The notes: generated from the letters alone by a model not told the origin. 64,000 nt of DNA from Pelagibacterium nitratireducens (GCF_037044555.1 NZ_CP146275.1:3514501-3578500); one strand, 5' to 3'; shown: positions 18,591 to 27,128, counted from the first letter of the stretch. Numbers and translations: made by a program.

Positions 18591-18968
18591 ATGCTTTTGG
18601 GGCTGTTCGTCCTCCTGGCCTGCCAACTGGGCGGCGACATTATCACGCGGGCCCTTTCGTTACCGGTTCCCGGGCCAGTGATCGGCATTTTGCTGCTGCT
18701 GGGGGTAATGGTTGTCGCCCGCTACCTTCCAAAACGCGACCGCAGTGTGGGCGCGCAGATCGAGACCGCGGCCGACAGTCTGCTCGGCTGGCTGGGACTG
18801 TTTTTCGTGCCGGCCGGAGTGGGAATTTCCCAGCATTTCGATCTTGTGGCTGCCAACGGGTTGGCGCTGACACTCGTGCTGGTCGTATCGAGCGTTTTGA
18901 CGTTGGCCGTCACCGTATGGGTGTTCATCCTTGCCCGGCGGCTTTTTGGAGCGCGCGGCAATGGGTGA
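18591..18968 (+). CDS. lrgA: CidA/LrgA family membrane protein
   Basis: Small holin-like membrane protein of 125 residues with four predicted helices, starting MLLLGLFVLLACQLGGDI-like (frame begins at the ATG 18591; a TTG directly precedes it). Landmarks are LPVPGPVIGILLLLG and the GLFFVPAGVGI segment. LrgA works with LrgB; newer work ties the pair to export of small metabolites such as pyruvate or glycolate as well as to autolysis control. It follows the amidohydrolase by seven bases and overlaps lrgB by eight, so it is part of the importer operon. Confidence 0.85.
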   Translation: MLLGLFVLLACQLGGDIITRALSLPVPGPVIGILLLLGVMVVARYLPKRDRSVGAQIETAADSLLGWLGLFFVPAGVGISQHFDLVAANGLALTLVLVVSSVLTLAVTVWVFILARRLFGARGNG

Positions 18969-19662
18969 CGGGCTCTGGGTGTTTTTGGCGGCCAGTCCGC
19001 TGTTCTGGCTCACGCTGACCATCGGGGTCTTTTTGCTCGCCAGCCGGCTGGCCAAAGCCAGCGGCAATCACCCCCTCGTCAATCCAGTGCTGATCTCGGT
19101 TGGCGTCCTCGTTGCGATCCTGCGTCTGACGGGGACGGATTATCTCGAGTATTTCGACGGTGCCCAGTTCATCCATTTCATTTTGGGACCTGCCACGGTG
19201 GCGTTGGCCATTCCGCTGTGGCGGCACCGGGCAAGGGTGCGCGAGCTGGCGGTGCCCATCCTTGCGGCGCTTTTCGTGGGAGCACCGTTTGCAATGTTTT
19301 CCGCCGTACTGATCGCCAAAGCGCTCGGCCTCCCCGAAACGCTGCAGATGGCGCTGGTCCCCAAATCGGCCACTGCCGGCATTGCAGTGGGCGTGGCCGA
19401 ACAGATCGGCGTCAATGGTTCGCTCGTTGCGGTCTTTGTGATCGTGACCGGAATCATCGGCGCTGTCATCGTCACTCCGTTGATGAATGCCATGGGGATC
19501 AGGGACTATGCAGCGCGCGGGTTTGCTGCAGGGCTGAGCGCACACGGCATCGGCACCGCCCGCGCCTTTCAGGTCGACCCGCTGGCGGGCGCGTTTTCCG
19601 GGCTTGCCATGGCCCTCAACGGCATAGCGACCGCCATCCTCGCCGGCTGGCTGTTTTCCTAG
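18961..19662 (+). CDS. lrgB: LrgB family membrane protein
   Basis: Partner of LrgA, 233 residues with about six to seven membrane helices. Family signatures are ATVALAIPLWRHRARV, the VPKSATAGIAVGVAEQIG stretch, and the C-terminal SAHGIGTARAFQ with GAFSGLAMALNG. The ATG at 18961 lies inside the end of lrgA. Its TAG stop shares the palindromic CTAG with the stop of the convergent GAF gene, so the two transcripts meet with no spacer. Here it may export a product of the hydrolase operon; this is inference. Confidence 0.88.
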   Translation: MGDGLWVFLAASPLFWLTLTIGVFLLASRLAKASGNHPLVNPVLISVGVLVAILRLTGTDYLEYFDGAQFIHFILGPATVALAIPLWRHRARVRELAVPILAALFVGAPFAMFSAVLIAKALGLPETLQMALVPKSATAGIAVGVAEQIGVNGSLVAVFVIVTGIIGAVIVTPLMNAMGIRDYAARGFAAGLSAHGIGTARAFQVDPLAGAFSGLAMALNGIATAILAGWLFS

Positions 19663-20165
19663 CCCAACTGGGCAATCTCGCTCCGAAAGGCATCGACGAG
19701 ATAGGGCGCGATCCGCATGGCGATGGCGAGTTTTTCCGCATCATAATGATGTTCTGCATCGAGAATGGCGATGGTGCCGAGCAGGGTTTTCTGGCCGATG
19801 ATCGGCACGTTGATGGCCGAACCCAATCCGAGCGAAGCGATCAATTCATGATCGAAGAAAGCCCAACGGATCGCGTCCATGTCCCGGCCGAGAAAGGGCT
19901 GATGCCGCCTGATGACCAGATCGCCCCAGGGCGTATCGCCCATGGGCTTCCGTCCCGAGAGCGGATAGGCCGCCGCGTTCGTGCTCCAGAACCGCTGCAC
20001 TTCCTTGCCGCCCGGCAATACCAGAAGGAGCGTGAACAATTTATGCCCGACCAGGGCATTGAGCGCCGCATCAACGGCGCCATAGAGGGCCGGACGGTCC
20101 CCGTTGGCCAGGATTTCGGCAAGGCGATCAAGGACATCGAGCTGGGTCTGTGCGGAGGGTGACAT
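19659..20165 (-). CDS. GAF-domain protein
   Basis: Small cytoplasmic protein of 168 residues that is essentially one GAF domain: MSPSAQTQLDVLDRLAEILA, a helix, then GHKLFTLLLVLPGGKEVQRF, GDTPWGDLVIRRHQPFLG, and SAINVPIIGQKTLLGTIAIL. There is no catalytic or DNA-binding output, so it probably binds a small ligand. It is not the methionine-sulfoxide reductase type, since the required cysteines are absent. It is 95 bp downstream of the glycerate kinase gene on the same strand and might be a member of that group. Confidence 0.75.
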   Translation of the reverse strand: MSPSAQTQLDVLDRLAEILANGDRPALYGAVDAALNALVGHKLFTLLLVLPGGKEVQRFWSTNAAAYPLSGRKPMGDTPWGDLVIRRHQPFLGRDMDAIRWAFFDHELIASLGLGSAINVPIIGQKTLLGTIAILDAEHHYDAEKLAIAMRIAPYLVDAFRSEIAQLG

Positions 20166-20260
20166 AGGTGGTTTCCTGAGGCGGATCGGTTCGCTCAGGC
20201 TTGCCAGCCCGGATGTGCAAGATCAAGCGTGACTTTGTGTCCCGCACCCGGCGCTCAGGA

Positions 20261-21526
20261 TCATCTGATGAGGATGGCGCGAAAATCATTGACGTTGGTG
20301 TAAGTGGGGCCGGTGATCACCAGGCGTCCCGCCTTGCGGAAGAATGAATAGGCATCATTTCGATCGAGATGGCCGGCAGGGTCGTGGGCATTGACCTGGT
20401 CGGCGGCAAAATCGAACCAGGCTCCGGCATTGTCTTCAGTGCCGTCAATGCCGTCGGTATCGCACGAAATGGCGGCGACCCGACCGTAGGATTTGAGCGC
20501 CAGATAGAGCGCCAGGAGGAATTCCGAATTGCGCCCACCACGCCCTGCAGCCTCAGGGCGCAGGGTCACCGTCGTCTCGCCGCCGCTGAGCAGGACGCAA
20601 GGGGGGGCGAATGGTGTGTTGTACTGCACCACCGAACGCACGATACCCGCCATGGCCGTTGCCACTTCCCGGGCCTCGCCTTCGATGGCATCTCCCAGGA
20701 TGACGGGCGCTATCCCCATGGCCTCTGCCTCCCGGTTCGCCGCTTCAAGCGAGGCGCGCGGCGTCGCGATCATATGGACGGGCGAGGGGGTTGATTTGTC
20801 ATCGGTCAATCCGTTGGCGAACAGCGCCCTTTCGGCATGGTCTGGAATATCAATCCGGAACCGCCGCAAGATAGAGCGCACCTCCTCGATGTCATTGGGC
20901 GCTACAATCGAAGGGCCAGATCCCACCGTCGCCGGATCGTCACCTGGGACATCGGAAATGACGTAGGTGACCAACCGGGCGGGCGCAGCGGCCAGCGCCA
21001 GCTTGCCGCCCTTTACCGCCGAAAGGGCCTTGCGGACCGCGTTCATCGCACCGATCGGGGCACCCGAGCGCAAAAGCTGGCGCGTTATATCCTGCTTGTC
21101 GGCAAGGGAAATGCCATGCGCGGGCATGGTCAGCAGCGAGGAGGCGCCGCCCGATATCAGAACCACGACGAGATCGTCAGGCCCTGCCGAGTTGGCCAGT
21201 TCCACGATATCGCGGGTCGCCTTGAGCCCTGCCTCGTCGGGCACCGGATGAGCGGCCTCGACGATGGTGACGTGGCGCGTGGGGACCGAATGGCCATAGC
21301 GCGTGATGACCAGTCCCTCGACAGGCGCATCCCAGGCCTCTTCGAAAGCGCGGGCCATGCGGGCCGAAGCCTTGCCAGCGCCAAGAACGATGGTCCGCCC
21401 CTTGGGCCGTTCGGGCAGAATGTCTTGGAACTTACCGTCCGGCAGCGCCGCTTGAAGGGCGGCGTCGAAGAGACGCCGCAACACGGCTTCGGCGTTCAAA
21501 TCGCCGATTTTGTTTTCAGCAAGCAT
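20261..21526 (-). CDS. Glycerate 2-kinase (MOFRL family)
   Basis: ATP-dependent kinase of 421 residues that converts D-glycerate to 2-phosphoglycerate. The start at 21526 follows GGGGAGG; the product begins MLAENKIGDLNAEAVLRRLF. Features are IVLGAGKASARMARAFE, VVVLISGGASSLLTMPAHG, the GAMNAVRKALSAVKGGKLAL segment and, at the C-terminus, LLSGGETTVTLRPEAAGRGG with DTDGIDGTEDNAG. It lies 83 bp after a tartronate-semialdehyde reductase gene, so the two would feed glyoxylate- or sugar-acid-derived carbon into glycolysis. Confidence 0.9.
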   Translation of the reverse strand: MLAENKIGDLNAEAVLRRLFDAALQAALPDGKFQDILPERPKGRTIVLGAGKASARMARAFEEAWDAPVEGLVITRYGHSVPTRHVTIVEAAHPVPDEAGLKATRDIVELANSAGPDDLVVVLISGGASSLLTMPAHGISLADKQDITRQLLRSGAPIGAMNAVRKALSAVKGGKLALAAAPARLVTYVISDVPGDDPATVGSGPSIVAPNDIEEVRSILRRFRIDIPDHAERALFANGLTDDKSTPSPVHMIATPRASLEAANREAEAMGIAPVILGDAIEGEAREVATAMAGIVRSVVQYNTPFAPPCVLLSGGETTVTLRPEAAGRGGRNSEFLLALYLALKSYGRVAAISCDTDGIDGTEDNAGAWFDFAADQVNAHDPAGHLDRNDAYSFFRKAGRLVITGPTYTNVNDFRAILIR

Positions 21527-21609
21527 CGCCGGACCTCCCCTCCCTTGCGATGCGCCCACCACACGGTCTTCGCCGTCTGTATATGGCCGGGCGCCCGCCA
21601 ACTCAACGC

Positions 21610-22488
21610 TCAACCGATCTGATGATCAGCCTGGATTTCCAGCGCCCGGATCAGGGCCGAGTGGTCCCAGGCCTTGCCGCCATGTGCGGCGCACATACTG
21701 AACAGTTGCTGGCACAGTGCCGTTGCAGGCAATGCCATGTCGAGTTTACGAGCGGAATCCAGGGCGTTGTTGAGATCTTTCTGGTGCAGTTCAATCCGGA
21801 AGCCGGGATCGAAGGTGCGCTTGACCATCCGATCGCCGTGCAATTCGAGAATACGCGAGGAAGCAAATCCGCCCATCAATGCTTCGCGCACCCGTGCGGG
21901 ATCGGCTCCGGCCCTGGAGGCAAAAAGCAGGGCCTCGGCGACCGCTTCGATGGTCAGCCCCACAACGATCTGGTTGGCGACCTTTGCGGTCTGACCGTCA
22001 CCGACGCTTCCCACCAGCGTAATGTTTTTACCCATGGTTTCAAACAGCGGCTTGACGACGTCGAAATCGGAAGGGTTACCACCAACCATGATCGAGAGCG
22101 TCGCCTGCTGGGCGCCGACCTCGCCGCCAGAAACCGGCGCATCGAGATAACCGCATCCCTTTTCGGCGACGCGGGCGGCAAACTCTTTGGTCGCGATGGG
22201 CGAAATCGAGCTCATGTCGACGACGATCTTGCCTGCCGACAATCCCTCAAAGACGCCGGCTTCGTCGAACAGAACGGCCTGTACGTGCGGGGTGTCGGGC
22301 ACCATGATGATGATCACATCGGACCGTTCGGCCACGGCGCGGGAGGATTGGGCGCGCACTGCACCCTTCTCGGTCAGCATTTTCGGAGTGTCCGAGCGGT
22401 CATAGACCAGCACGCTGTGTCCGGCATCGAGCAGATGGCCCGCCATGGGCGCACCCATGATACCCGTTCCAATGAATCCGATGTTCAT
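21610..22488 (-). CDS. 2-hydroxy-3-oxopropionate (tartronate semialdehyde) reductase or close relative
   Basis: Beta-hydroxyacid dehydrogenase of 292 residues. The N-terminal nucleotide site is MNIGFIGTGIMGAPMAGHLL, the substrate motif is YLDAPVSGGEVGAQ, and the catalytic Lys is in GDGQTAKVANQIVVG. It ends with FRIELHQKDLNNALDSAR, typical of the GarR/GlxR group, which reduces tartronate semialdehyde to glycerate. A 3-hydroxyisobutyrate-type substrate cannot be ruled out, but the glycerate kinase directly downstream favours GarR activity. Confidence 0.87.
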   Translation of the reverse strand: MNIGFIGTGIMGAPMAGHLLDAGHSVLVYDRSDTPKMLTEKGAVRAQSSRAVAERSDVIIIMVPDTPHVQAVLFDEAGVFEGLSAGKIVVDMSSISPIATKEFAARVAEKGCGYLDAPVSGGEVGAQQATLSIMVGGNPSDFDVVKPLFETMGKNITLVGSVGDGQTAKVANQIVVGLTIEAVAEALLFASRAGADPARVREALMGGFASSRILELHGDRMVKRTFDPGFRIELHQKDLNNALDSARKLDMALPATALCQQLFSMCAAHGGKAWDHSALIRALEIQADHQIG

Positions 22489-22541
22489 GATTCACTCCTT
22501 GTGGTCCCCGATGGGGCGCAACATGAAATTGTGGTAAAGAG

Positions 22542-22569
22542 GGGCCGGCTCTCTGAGCGTGGCCGGCCC
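22542..22569 (-). repeat. Intercistronic hairpin
   Basis: GGGCCGGC and GCCGGCCC pair over a 12-base loop in the 134-bp gap between the exported aldolase and the reductase genes. It has no T-run. It mirrors the hairpins after transporter binding-protein genes in this window and may raise expression of the exported first gene relative to the two cytosolic enzymes. Confidence 0.55.
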
Positions 22570-22622
22570 GCAACGTGACAGGGACGCCGCAACACTGCGC
22601 GACGTCCGGTTTGCACAAGTGT

Positions 22623-23498
22623 TCAGGGACGCGCTGTGGCTTCCATTTCCGCCTCATAGCCACGGCGGATCAGCGAGCCTTCACTTCCGGCCTGGAAGCA
22701 CGAGAAGCCCTCGCGCTCGGCGCGCCATCCCAGCGGGCCGCAGGCCTGAATGCCGGCCGATTGTGCGGCATCGAGAACGCGATCAACGATCATCTCGTAC
22801 TGCTCATCACCCTGGGCGTAGCCCGAGAAGTTTCCGAGATCGGAACTGGCGATCATGATCCCGTCGACACCTTCGACTTCAGCGATTTCGTACACGTCTT
22901 CGACGCCATCCATCGTTTCGATCATCAGGATGACCACGATATTGTCGTTGAACGTTTCACGATAACCGCCAGGAACGTCGCTGTAGAAGCTCCAGCGCTG
23001 GCCGCCGCCACGGCTGTGGCGTCCGTCGGGCGGAAACTTGACCCAGGAAACCGCTTCCTCGGCCTCTTCGACCGAGTCGATCGTTGGATAGACAATCACC
23101 ATGGCGCCAGCATCAAGGGCATGCTGGGCTTCGCGCTCGTCAGTATAGGCGAGACGGACGCCATGGGCAGCCTGAGCGTCCGGACAGGCCGCATACATAT
23201 TGGCCACCGATTCCCAGCTGGTCTGGGAATGCTGCATTTCGACCCAGGTGAAGTCGTATCCCGCATTGGCCATCGCACAGTAGATCTGGGGATCCTGCTC
23301 GTTGATCGTGCCGCCGACAAGATCTTCGCCATTCATAATCTTTTGCTTGGCACTGTTCCAGATCTCAACTTCCCCTTCCGCCTCATAGGCGGGGCCATAT
23401 TCCCATTCCGATGCGATGAACTCTTCCTGAGCCAGCGCACCGCCGGCCATGGCGCAGGCCATCAGCATGGCCAATCCGGTTTTGGTTGCAGTGTACAT
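22623..23498 (-). CDS. HpcH/HpaI-type aldolase with a signal peptide
   Basis: Protein of 291 residues. Residues 1-24 (MYTATKTGLAMLMACAMAGG, then ALAQ) look like a Sec signal peptide with cleavage near ALA-Q, so it should be periplasmic. The rest is an HpcH/HpaI barrel: His90 (EMQHSQ), Arg115 (GVRLAY), metal ligands Glu194 (LMIETMDG) and Asp220 (IASSDLG) are all kept, so activity is likely. Cytosolic members cleave 4-hydroxy-2-oxo acids to pyruvate and an aldehyde, for example GarL in glucarate breakdown. Its neighbours are GarR- and glycerate-kinase-like genes and a TRAP importer. Confidence 0.85.
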   Translation of the reverse strand: MYTATKTGLAMLMACAMAGGALAQEEFIASEWEYGPAYEAEGEVEIWNSAKQKIMNGEDLVGGTINEQDPQIYCAMANAGYDFTWVEMQHSQTSWESVANMYAACPDAQAAHGVRLAYTDEREAQHALDAGAMVIVYPTIDSVEEAEEAVSWVKFPPDGRHSRGGGQRWSFYSDVPGGYRETFNDNIVVILMIETMDGVEDVYEIAEVEGVDGIMIASSDLGNFSGYAQGDEQYEMIVDRVLDAAQSAGIQACGPLGWRAEREGFSCFQAGSEGSLIRRGYEAEMEATARP

Positions 23499-23609
23499 TT
23501 CTCTCTCCCATTTTCCTCTAAAGGAACCGTAATAACATCTCGAGCATTTATGTTGTTATCGAATGAGTCAAACAGTATTGTTGTTTATTTATATTATAAA
23601 TTACACTTT

Positions 23610-23626
23610 TATATCATACTATTATA
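23610..23626. promoter_or_regulatory. AT-rich partial dyad, weak operator candidate
   Basis: TATATCATACTATTATA lies between the aldolase start and the end of the small monooxygenase gene, within an AT-rich tract (about 23520-23640) that stands out in this genome. It shares the core TATCATA with the better dyad at 24016 and may bind the FCD-type regulator encoded at 27129. The symmetry is only partial. Confidence 0.25.
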
Positions 23627-23642
23627 GTTGACCAGGTCCGTT

Positions 23643-23936
23643 TTATTCGACCAGCAAGTTGAAGAATTCACGCTCGCGCTTTTCAAGCTGGGGGACCACG
23701 CGTCCGGCGATGATGCGCTCGAAGTGGGGGGTGCGCCGGTGGGCGTCGGCCGCCGGTTCGTCGATATAGACTTCGCAGAGCAGAAATTGATTGGGATGCT
23801 CCTGAGACTCCCAGACCTGGTAGCTGACGCAACCCGGTTCGGAACGGATCATCTCCTGTTTCATCTCTATGAGATCGGCCAACACCTGATCACGGGCGCC
23901 GTCCTTGATGAAATAGCGGGCGGTCATCAAAATCAT
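23643..23936 (-). CDS. Antibiotic biosynthesis monooxygenase (ABM) domain protein
   Basis: Protein of 97 residues with a ferredoxin-like ABM fold: MILMTARYFIKDGARDQVLA, EPGCVSYQVWESQEHPNQFL, then LCEVYIDEPAADAHRRTPHF and a final amphipathic helix. Members include quinol monooxygenases and sugar-mutarotase-like proteins, usually dimeric. The start at 23936 is the first ATG that fits the domain; a longer frame adds 14 unlike residues. It is divergent from the TRAP genes and upstream of the exported aldolase, so it probably belongs to the same pathway. Confidence 0.82.
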   Translation of the reverse strand: MILMTARYFIKDGARDQVLADLIEMKQEMIRSEPGCVSYQVWESQEHPNQFLLCEVYIDEPAADAHRRTPHFERIIAGRVVPQLEKREREFFNLLVE

Positions 23937-24015
23937 GTCGCATACTCCTGCTCGGTGATTTTTCGATTGCCATCGCACGGAGTAATTGTCAAAGTATATT
24001 TGTTTAATACTATCG

Positions 24016-24031
24016 TGGTATCATAATACTA
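24016..24031. promoter_or_regulatory. Candidate operator for the FCD-type regulator
   Basis: TGGTATCATAATACTA is a dyad of the form TnGTAT-n4-ATACnA, similar in style to FadR-subfamily operators. It lies in the divergent region between the monooxygenase and dctP, just before a possible -35 element at 24044 (TTGACG). It would suit repression of the TRAP genes by the regulator at 27129-27953. Assignment rests on symmetry and location only. Confidence 0.4.
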
Positions 24032-24043
24032 ATTGATTTTTTG

Positions 24044-24072
24044 TTGACGTTTACTTTTATTTCTTCAAGACT
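24044..24072 (+). promoter_or_regulatory. Possible promoter of the TRAP operon
   Basis: TTGACG at 24044-24049 is followed after 17 bases by AAGACT (24067-24072). The -35 is good for an alphaproteobacterial housekeeping promoter and the -10 is weak. The distance to the dctP start is about 70 bp. Confidence 0.3.
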
Positions 24073-24143
24073 TACTTCCAACCCGACCGCCAGCCCGGAG
24101 CGGCATGGCCACGGGGCAGCATTAATCTGGAGGAGTGAAAGAC

Positions 24144-25136
24144 ATGAATTACTTAGGTTGGATCAAGGGCGCTGCCCTGGCCGGTGTCGCAACGATAGCA
24201 TTGACCGCCGGCTCAGCGCAGGCTCAGACCGTCTGGCGGATCAACGTTTCCATGCCCCAGGACGGTCACCATGGCATCGCCATCGATACGTTCGCCGAGG
24301 AAGTCGAGCGCCTCACAGAAGGGCGCTATGTGATCGAGACCTTCTATGCCGGGTCGCTGGGCGGGGAGCGCGAATCCATCGAGGGCGTTCAACTGGGTAC
24401 GCTTGAATTGACCTTCACCTCGACGGGCCCAGTGCCCAATTTCGTGCCCGAACTTTCGATCCTGGACATCCCATTCCTGTTCCGCGACTATGAACACGCC
24501 CGTGGAGTTCTCGACAGCGAGATCGGCGACGAGTTGCTCGGCCGTTTCGAATCGCACGGCATCAAGGGGCTTGCCTGGGCCGACAATGGCTTCCGGCATA
24601 TGACCAACGACATTCGCCCGATCGAAAGCCCTGAAGACCTTGACGGTCTCAAGCTGCGCACCATGGAGAGCCCGGTCCACATTGCCGCGTATCGCGAGTT
24701 CGGCATCCTGCCCACGCCTATGGCTTTCCCCGAAGTTTTCGCTGCCCTTCAGCAAGGTGTCGTTGACGGTCAGGAAAATCCCCTTTCGGTGATTGAATCG
24801 AACAATTTCGACGAGGTTCAGCAGTACCTTTCGATGACAGGACATGTTTTTTCGCCCTGCGTGTTCTTGATGAATCTTGACCTGTGGAATGGGCTTTCGG
24901 ACGAAGATCAGGCCCATTTCGTCGAGGCTGCCCAGGCTGGTACAGCCGCAAATCGGGCTCGCGTCGACGAGGATGAAGCAACCGCCATTGAAACTATGCG
25001 CGCCGATGGAATGGAAATCCTCGAAGACATTGATCGTGATGCCTTCGTTGCAGCCCTCTCGGAGGTCAATGCGCAGTTCGCGGAAGAGTTCGGGGCCGAA
25101 GAAGTCCAGGCGATCCGCGACTGGCAGCCTGAATAA
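24144..25136 (+). CDS. TRAP transporter solute-binding protein (DctP type)
   Basis: Periplasmic binding protein of 330 residues with a signal peptide (MNYLGWIKGAALAGVATIAL, cleavage near AQA-Q). Family landmarks are the ELTFTSTGPVPNFVPELSIL region, GIKGLAWADNGFRHMTN, and the ligand-binding Arg in LKLRTMESPVHI. GVVDGQENPLS is also typical. The ATG at 24144 is spaced correctly from GGAGGA; a GTG nine bases earlier is too close to it. DctP proteins of this type bind carboxylated ligands such as sugar acids, which agrees with the divergent aldolase/reductase/kinase genes. Confidence 0.92.
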   Translation: MNYLGWIKGAALAGVATIALTAGSAQAQTVWRINVSMPQDGHHGIAIDTFAEEVERLTEGRYVIETFYAGSLGGERESIEGVQLGTLELTFTSTGPVPNFVPELSILDIPFLFRDYEHARGVLDSEIGDELLGRFESHGIKGLAWADNGFRHMTNDIRPIESPEDLDGLKLRTMESPVHIAAYREFGILPTPMAFPEVFAALQQGVVDGQENPLSVIESNNFDEVQQYLSMTGHVFSPCVFLMNLDLWNGLSDEDQAHFVEAAQAGTAANRARVDEDEATAIETMRADGMEILEDIDRDAFVAALSEVNAQFAEEFGAEEVQAIRDWQPE

Positions 25137-25156
25137 GTTCTGCTTTCCGCTTTCCT

Positions 25157-25179
25157 GCGGGCGCCCATCCGGCGCCCGC
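25157..25179 (+). repeat. Hairpin after the TRAP binding-protein gene
   Basis: GCGGGCGCC and GGCGCCCGC form a perfect 9-bp stem with loop CATCC, about 20 bp after the dctP stop and before the small permease gene. No T-run follows. It probably favours binding-protein mRNA over the membrane subunits. Confidence 0.7.
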
Positions 25180-25210
25180 ATACCGGCAATTTCATTCAAG
25201 GACGACGCAG

Positions 25211-25729
25211 ATGCAGGCGGCCTTACGATATTTCTTCATCTTCGACAAAGCGCTCAACGCGGTGATCTCGGTTGTCGCGGTCCTGGCCCTGGCCGTGGCG
25301 GCGTGTCTTGGCTTTTTGCAGGTGCTCTCGCGCTTTGCCCTTAAGATTCCGCTCGAATGGACCGAAGTGACCATCCGAATCGCCTTGGCATGGATGGTGT
25401 TTGTAGGTGCGGCGCTGGTGTTCAGGGCCGGCGCCATGATCGCGGTAGACATGATGCGTCATCTTCTGCCCACCCGGTTCCGGCGTCTCCATGACGGCTT
25501 TGTCACCCTGGTCGTACTGATCTTTCTGGCATTGTTGGGCTATTGGGGCTTTGACTACGCCAACCGCAGCGCCAGCCAGACGCTTCTGGGACTGGATTTC
25601 ATCTCGGTCTATTGGGCCTATATCGCCATTCCCATCGGCTGTTTCTGTTCGGCCGTCGCTGTCATCGCCAGATTTATCGAGCACGACCCGGTCACCGATG
25701 ATGACCAGGAACTCACACTCGTCCATTAA
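25211..25729 (+). CDS. TRAP transporter small permease (DctQ type)
   Basis: Membrane protein of 172 residues with four predicted helices: MQAALRYFFIFDKALNAVIS, an EWTEVTIRIALAWMVFVGAA segment with the conserved Glu-Trp, then a helix after RFRRLHDGFVTLVVLIFLAL and a last helix before a charged tail. This is the standard DctQ subunit that joins the DctM channel. It precedes the large permease by 11 bases. Confidence 0.9.
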   Translation: MQAALRYFFIFDKALNAVISVVAVLALAVAACLGFLQVLSRFALKIPLEWTEVTIRIALAWMVFVGAALVFRAGAMIAVDMMRHLLPTRFRRLHDGFVTLVVLIFLALLGYWGFDYANRSASQTLLGLDFISVYWAYIAIPIGCFCSAVAVIARFIEHDPVTDDDQELTLVH

Positions 25730-25740
25730 GGTAATTGCTC

Positions 25741-27018
25741 ATGGCTATCCTCATGCTCGGAGTCATGCTCCTGGGCTTTGTCCTGTCGATCCCCATCGCC
25801 GTGTCGATCGGCCTGGCCGGCGCGATCGGCCTGATGACCGCCAACACCAGCCTGCTCATCCTGCCCAAGGAAATGTATACGGCGATCGACAAATTTCCCC
25901 TGGCCGCTATCCCCTTCTTCATTCTTGCGGGCACGATCATGGAACGGGGCGGCATTTCCCTGCGGCTTGTCAATTTCGCCAAGTCAATCATCGGCGGACT
26001 GCAAGGGGGGCTCGCGGCCACCTGCGTTCTGACCTGCATGATGTTTGCTGCGGTTTCGGGTTCGTCGATCGCCACGACGTTCGCGATCGGTGCCATTCTC
26101 ATTCCCGCTCTCGTCCGTGACGGCTACCCCCGTCCCTATGCGGCTGCACTGCAGGCTAGTTCGGCCGAGTTGGGCATCATCATCCCGCCTTCCATTCCGT
26201 TGATCCTTTATGGGGTTTCAACGGAAGTCTCGATCGGCGAGCTGTTTATAGGCGGCATAGGTCCAGGCATTTTCGTGGGCACGGTGATGACCATTGGCGT
26301 TCTGATCTATGCCCGCTTGAAAGGGTTCGGCAAAGTCGCCAAGGAAGACCGGCTGTCGGTCACTGCCGCGGGCTGGCGCGCACTTCCGGCGCTGTGCCTG
26401 CCCGTGGTCATTCTCGGTGGGATTTATTCAGGCATAACGACACCGACCGAGGCCTCGATCGTTGCGGTGTTCGCGGCGCTTTTGATCGGAATGTTTATCT
26501 ATCGGGAAATCAGCCTGCCCGATCTTTTCCCGATCTTTCACAAGGCAGTGATGTCGACCGTAATGATCATGATCATCATTTCTGCTGCCGGGCTGTTTTC
26601 CTATCTCATCACCCGGGCCGGCGTTCCCAACGCTATCGGTGTCTATCTGCGCGACACCTTGAGCGACCCCATCCTGTTTCTGCTGGCGGTCAATGTGGTT
26701 TTGCTGTTCATCGGCATGTTCGTTGAGACCAATTCATCCATCCTGGTGCTCTCGCCCATTCTGGTGCCGGTGGCTATCTCGATGGGCATCGATCCGGTCC
26801 ATTTCGGACTGATCATGGTAGTGAACCTTGCCATGGGGATGGTGACGCCGCCCCTGGGGGTCAACGTCTATGCCGCCTGTACGGTTGGGAATGTCGCGTT
26901 CGAAAAGGTCGTGCCCCGTCTTCTTCCCCTTCTGGGCCTGATGTTTGCCTGCCTGATGGTGATCACCTATGTCCCGCAAATAACTCTGACACTGCGCGAC
27001 CTGTTCTACAGCCGGTAA
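25741..27018 (+). CDS. TRAP transporter large permease (DctM type)
   Basis: Channel subunit of 425 residues with about 12 membrane segments. Typical stretches are KEMYTAIDKFPLAAIPFFIL, AAVSGSSIATTFAIGAILIP, and SSAELGIIIPPSIPLILYGV. The C-terminal MGMVTPPLGVNVYAACTVGN is also characteristic. The ATG at 25741 is used rather than a TTG six bases earlier. A strong terminator follows at 27035, which closes the TRAP operon. Confidence 0.93.
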   Translation: MAILMLGVMLLGFVLSIPIAVSIGLAGAIGLMTANTSLLILPKEMYTAIDKFPLAAIPFFILAGTIMERGGISLRLVNFAKSIIGGLQGGLAATCVLTCMMFAAVSGSSIATTFAIGAILIPALVRDGYPRPYAAALQASSAELGIIIPPSIPLILYGVSTEVSIGELFIGGIGPGIFVGTVMTIGVLIYARLKGFGKVAKEDRLSVTAAGWRALPALCLPVVILGGIYSGITTPTEASIVAVFAALLIGMFIYREISLPDLFPIFHKAVMSTVMIMIIISAAGLFSYLITRAGVPNAIGVYLRDTLSDPILFLLAVNVVLLFIGMFVETNSSILVLSPILVPVAISMGIDPVHFGLIMVVNLAMGMVTPPLGVNVYAACTVGNVAFEKVVPRLLPLLGLMFACLMVITYVPQITLTLRDLFYSR

Positions 27019-27034
27019 GAACAGGAGCGCGGTT

Positions 27035-27063
27035 GGGGCCCCCGCCGGGGGCCCCTTTTTTTT
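27035..27063 (+). terminator. Rho-independent terminator of the TRAP operon
   Basis: GGGGCCCCC and GGGGGCCCC form a perfect 9-bp GC stem with loop GCC, followed at once by eight T. It starts 17 bp after the dctM stop. It is the clearest intrinsic terminator in the window. Confidence 0.93.
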
Positions 27064-27128
27064 ATCAACGCAAGAAAAAGGCGGCCCTAGCGACCGCCTT
27101 TCTTTGTATTGTCAGAGCACAACGATAT

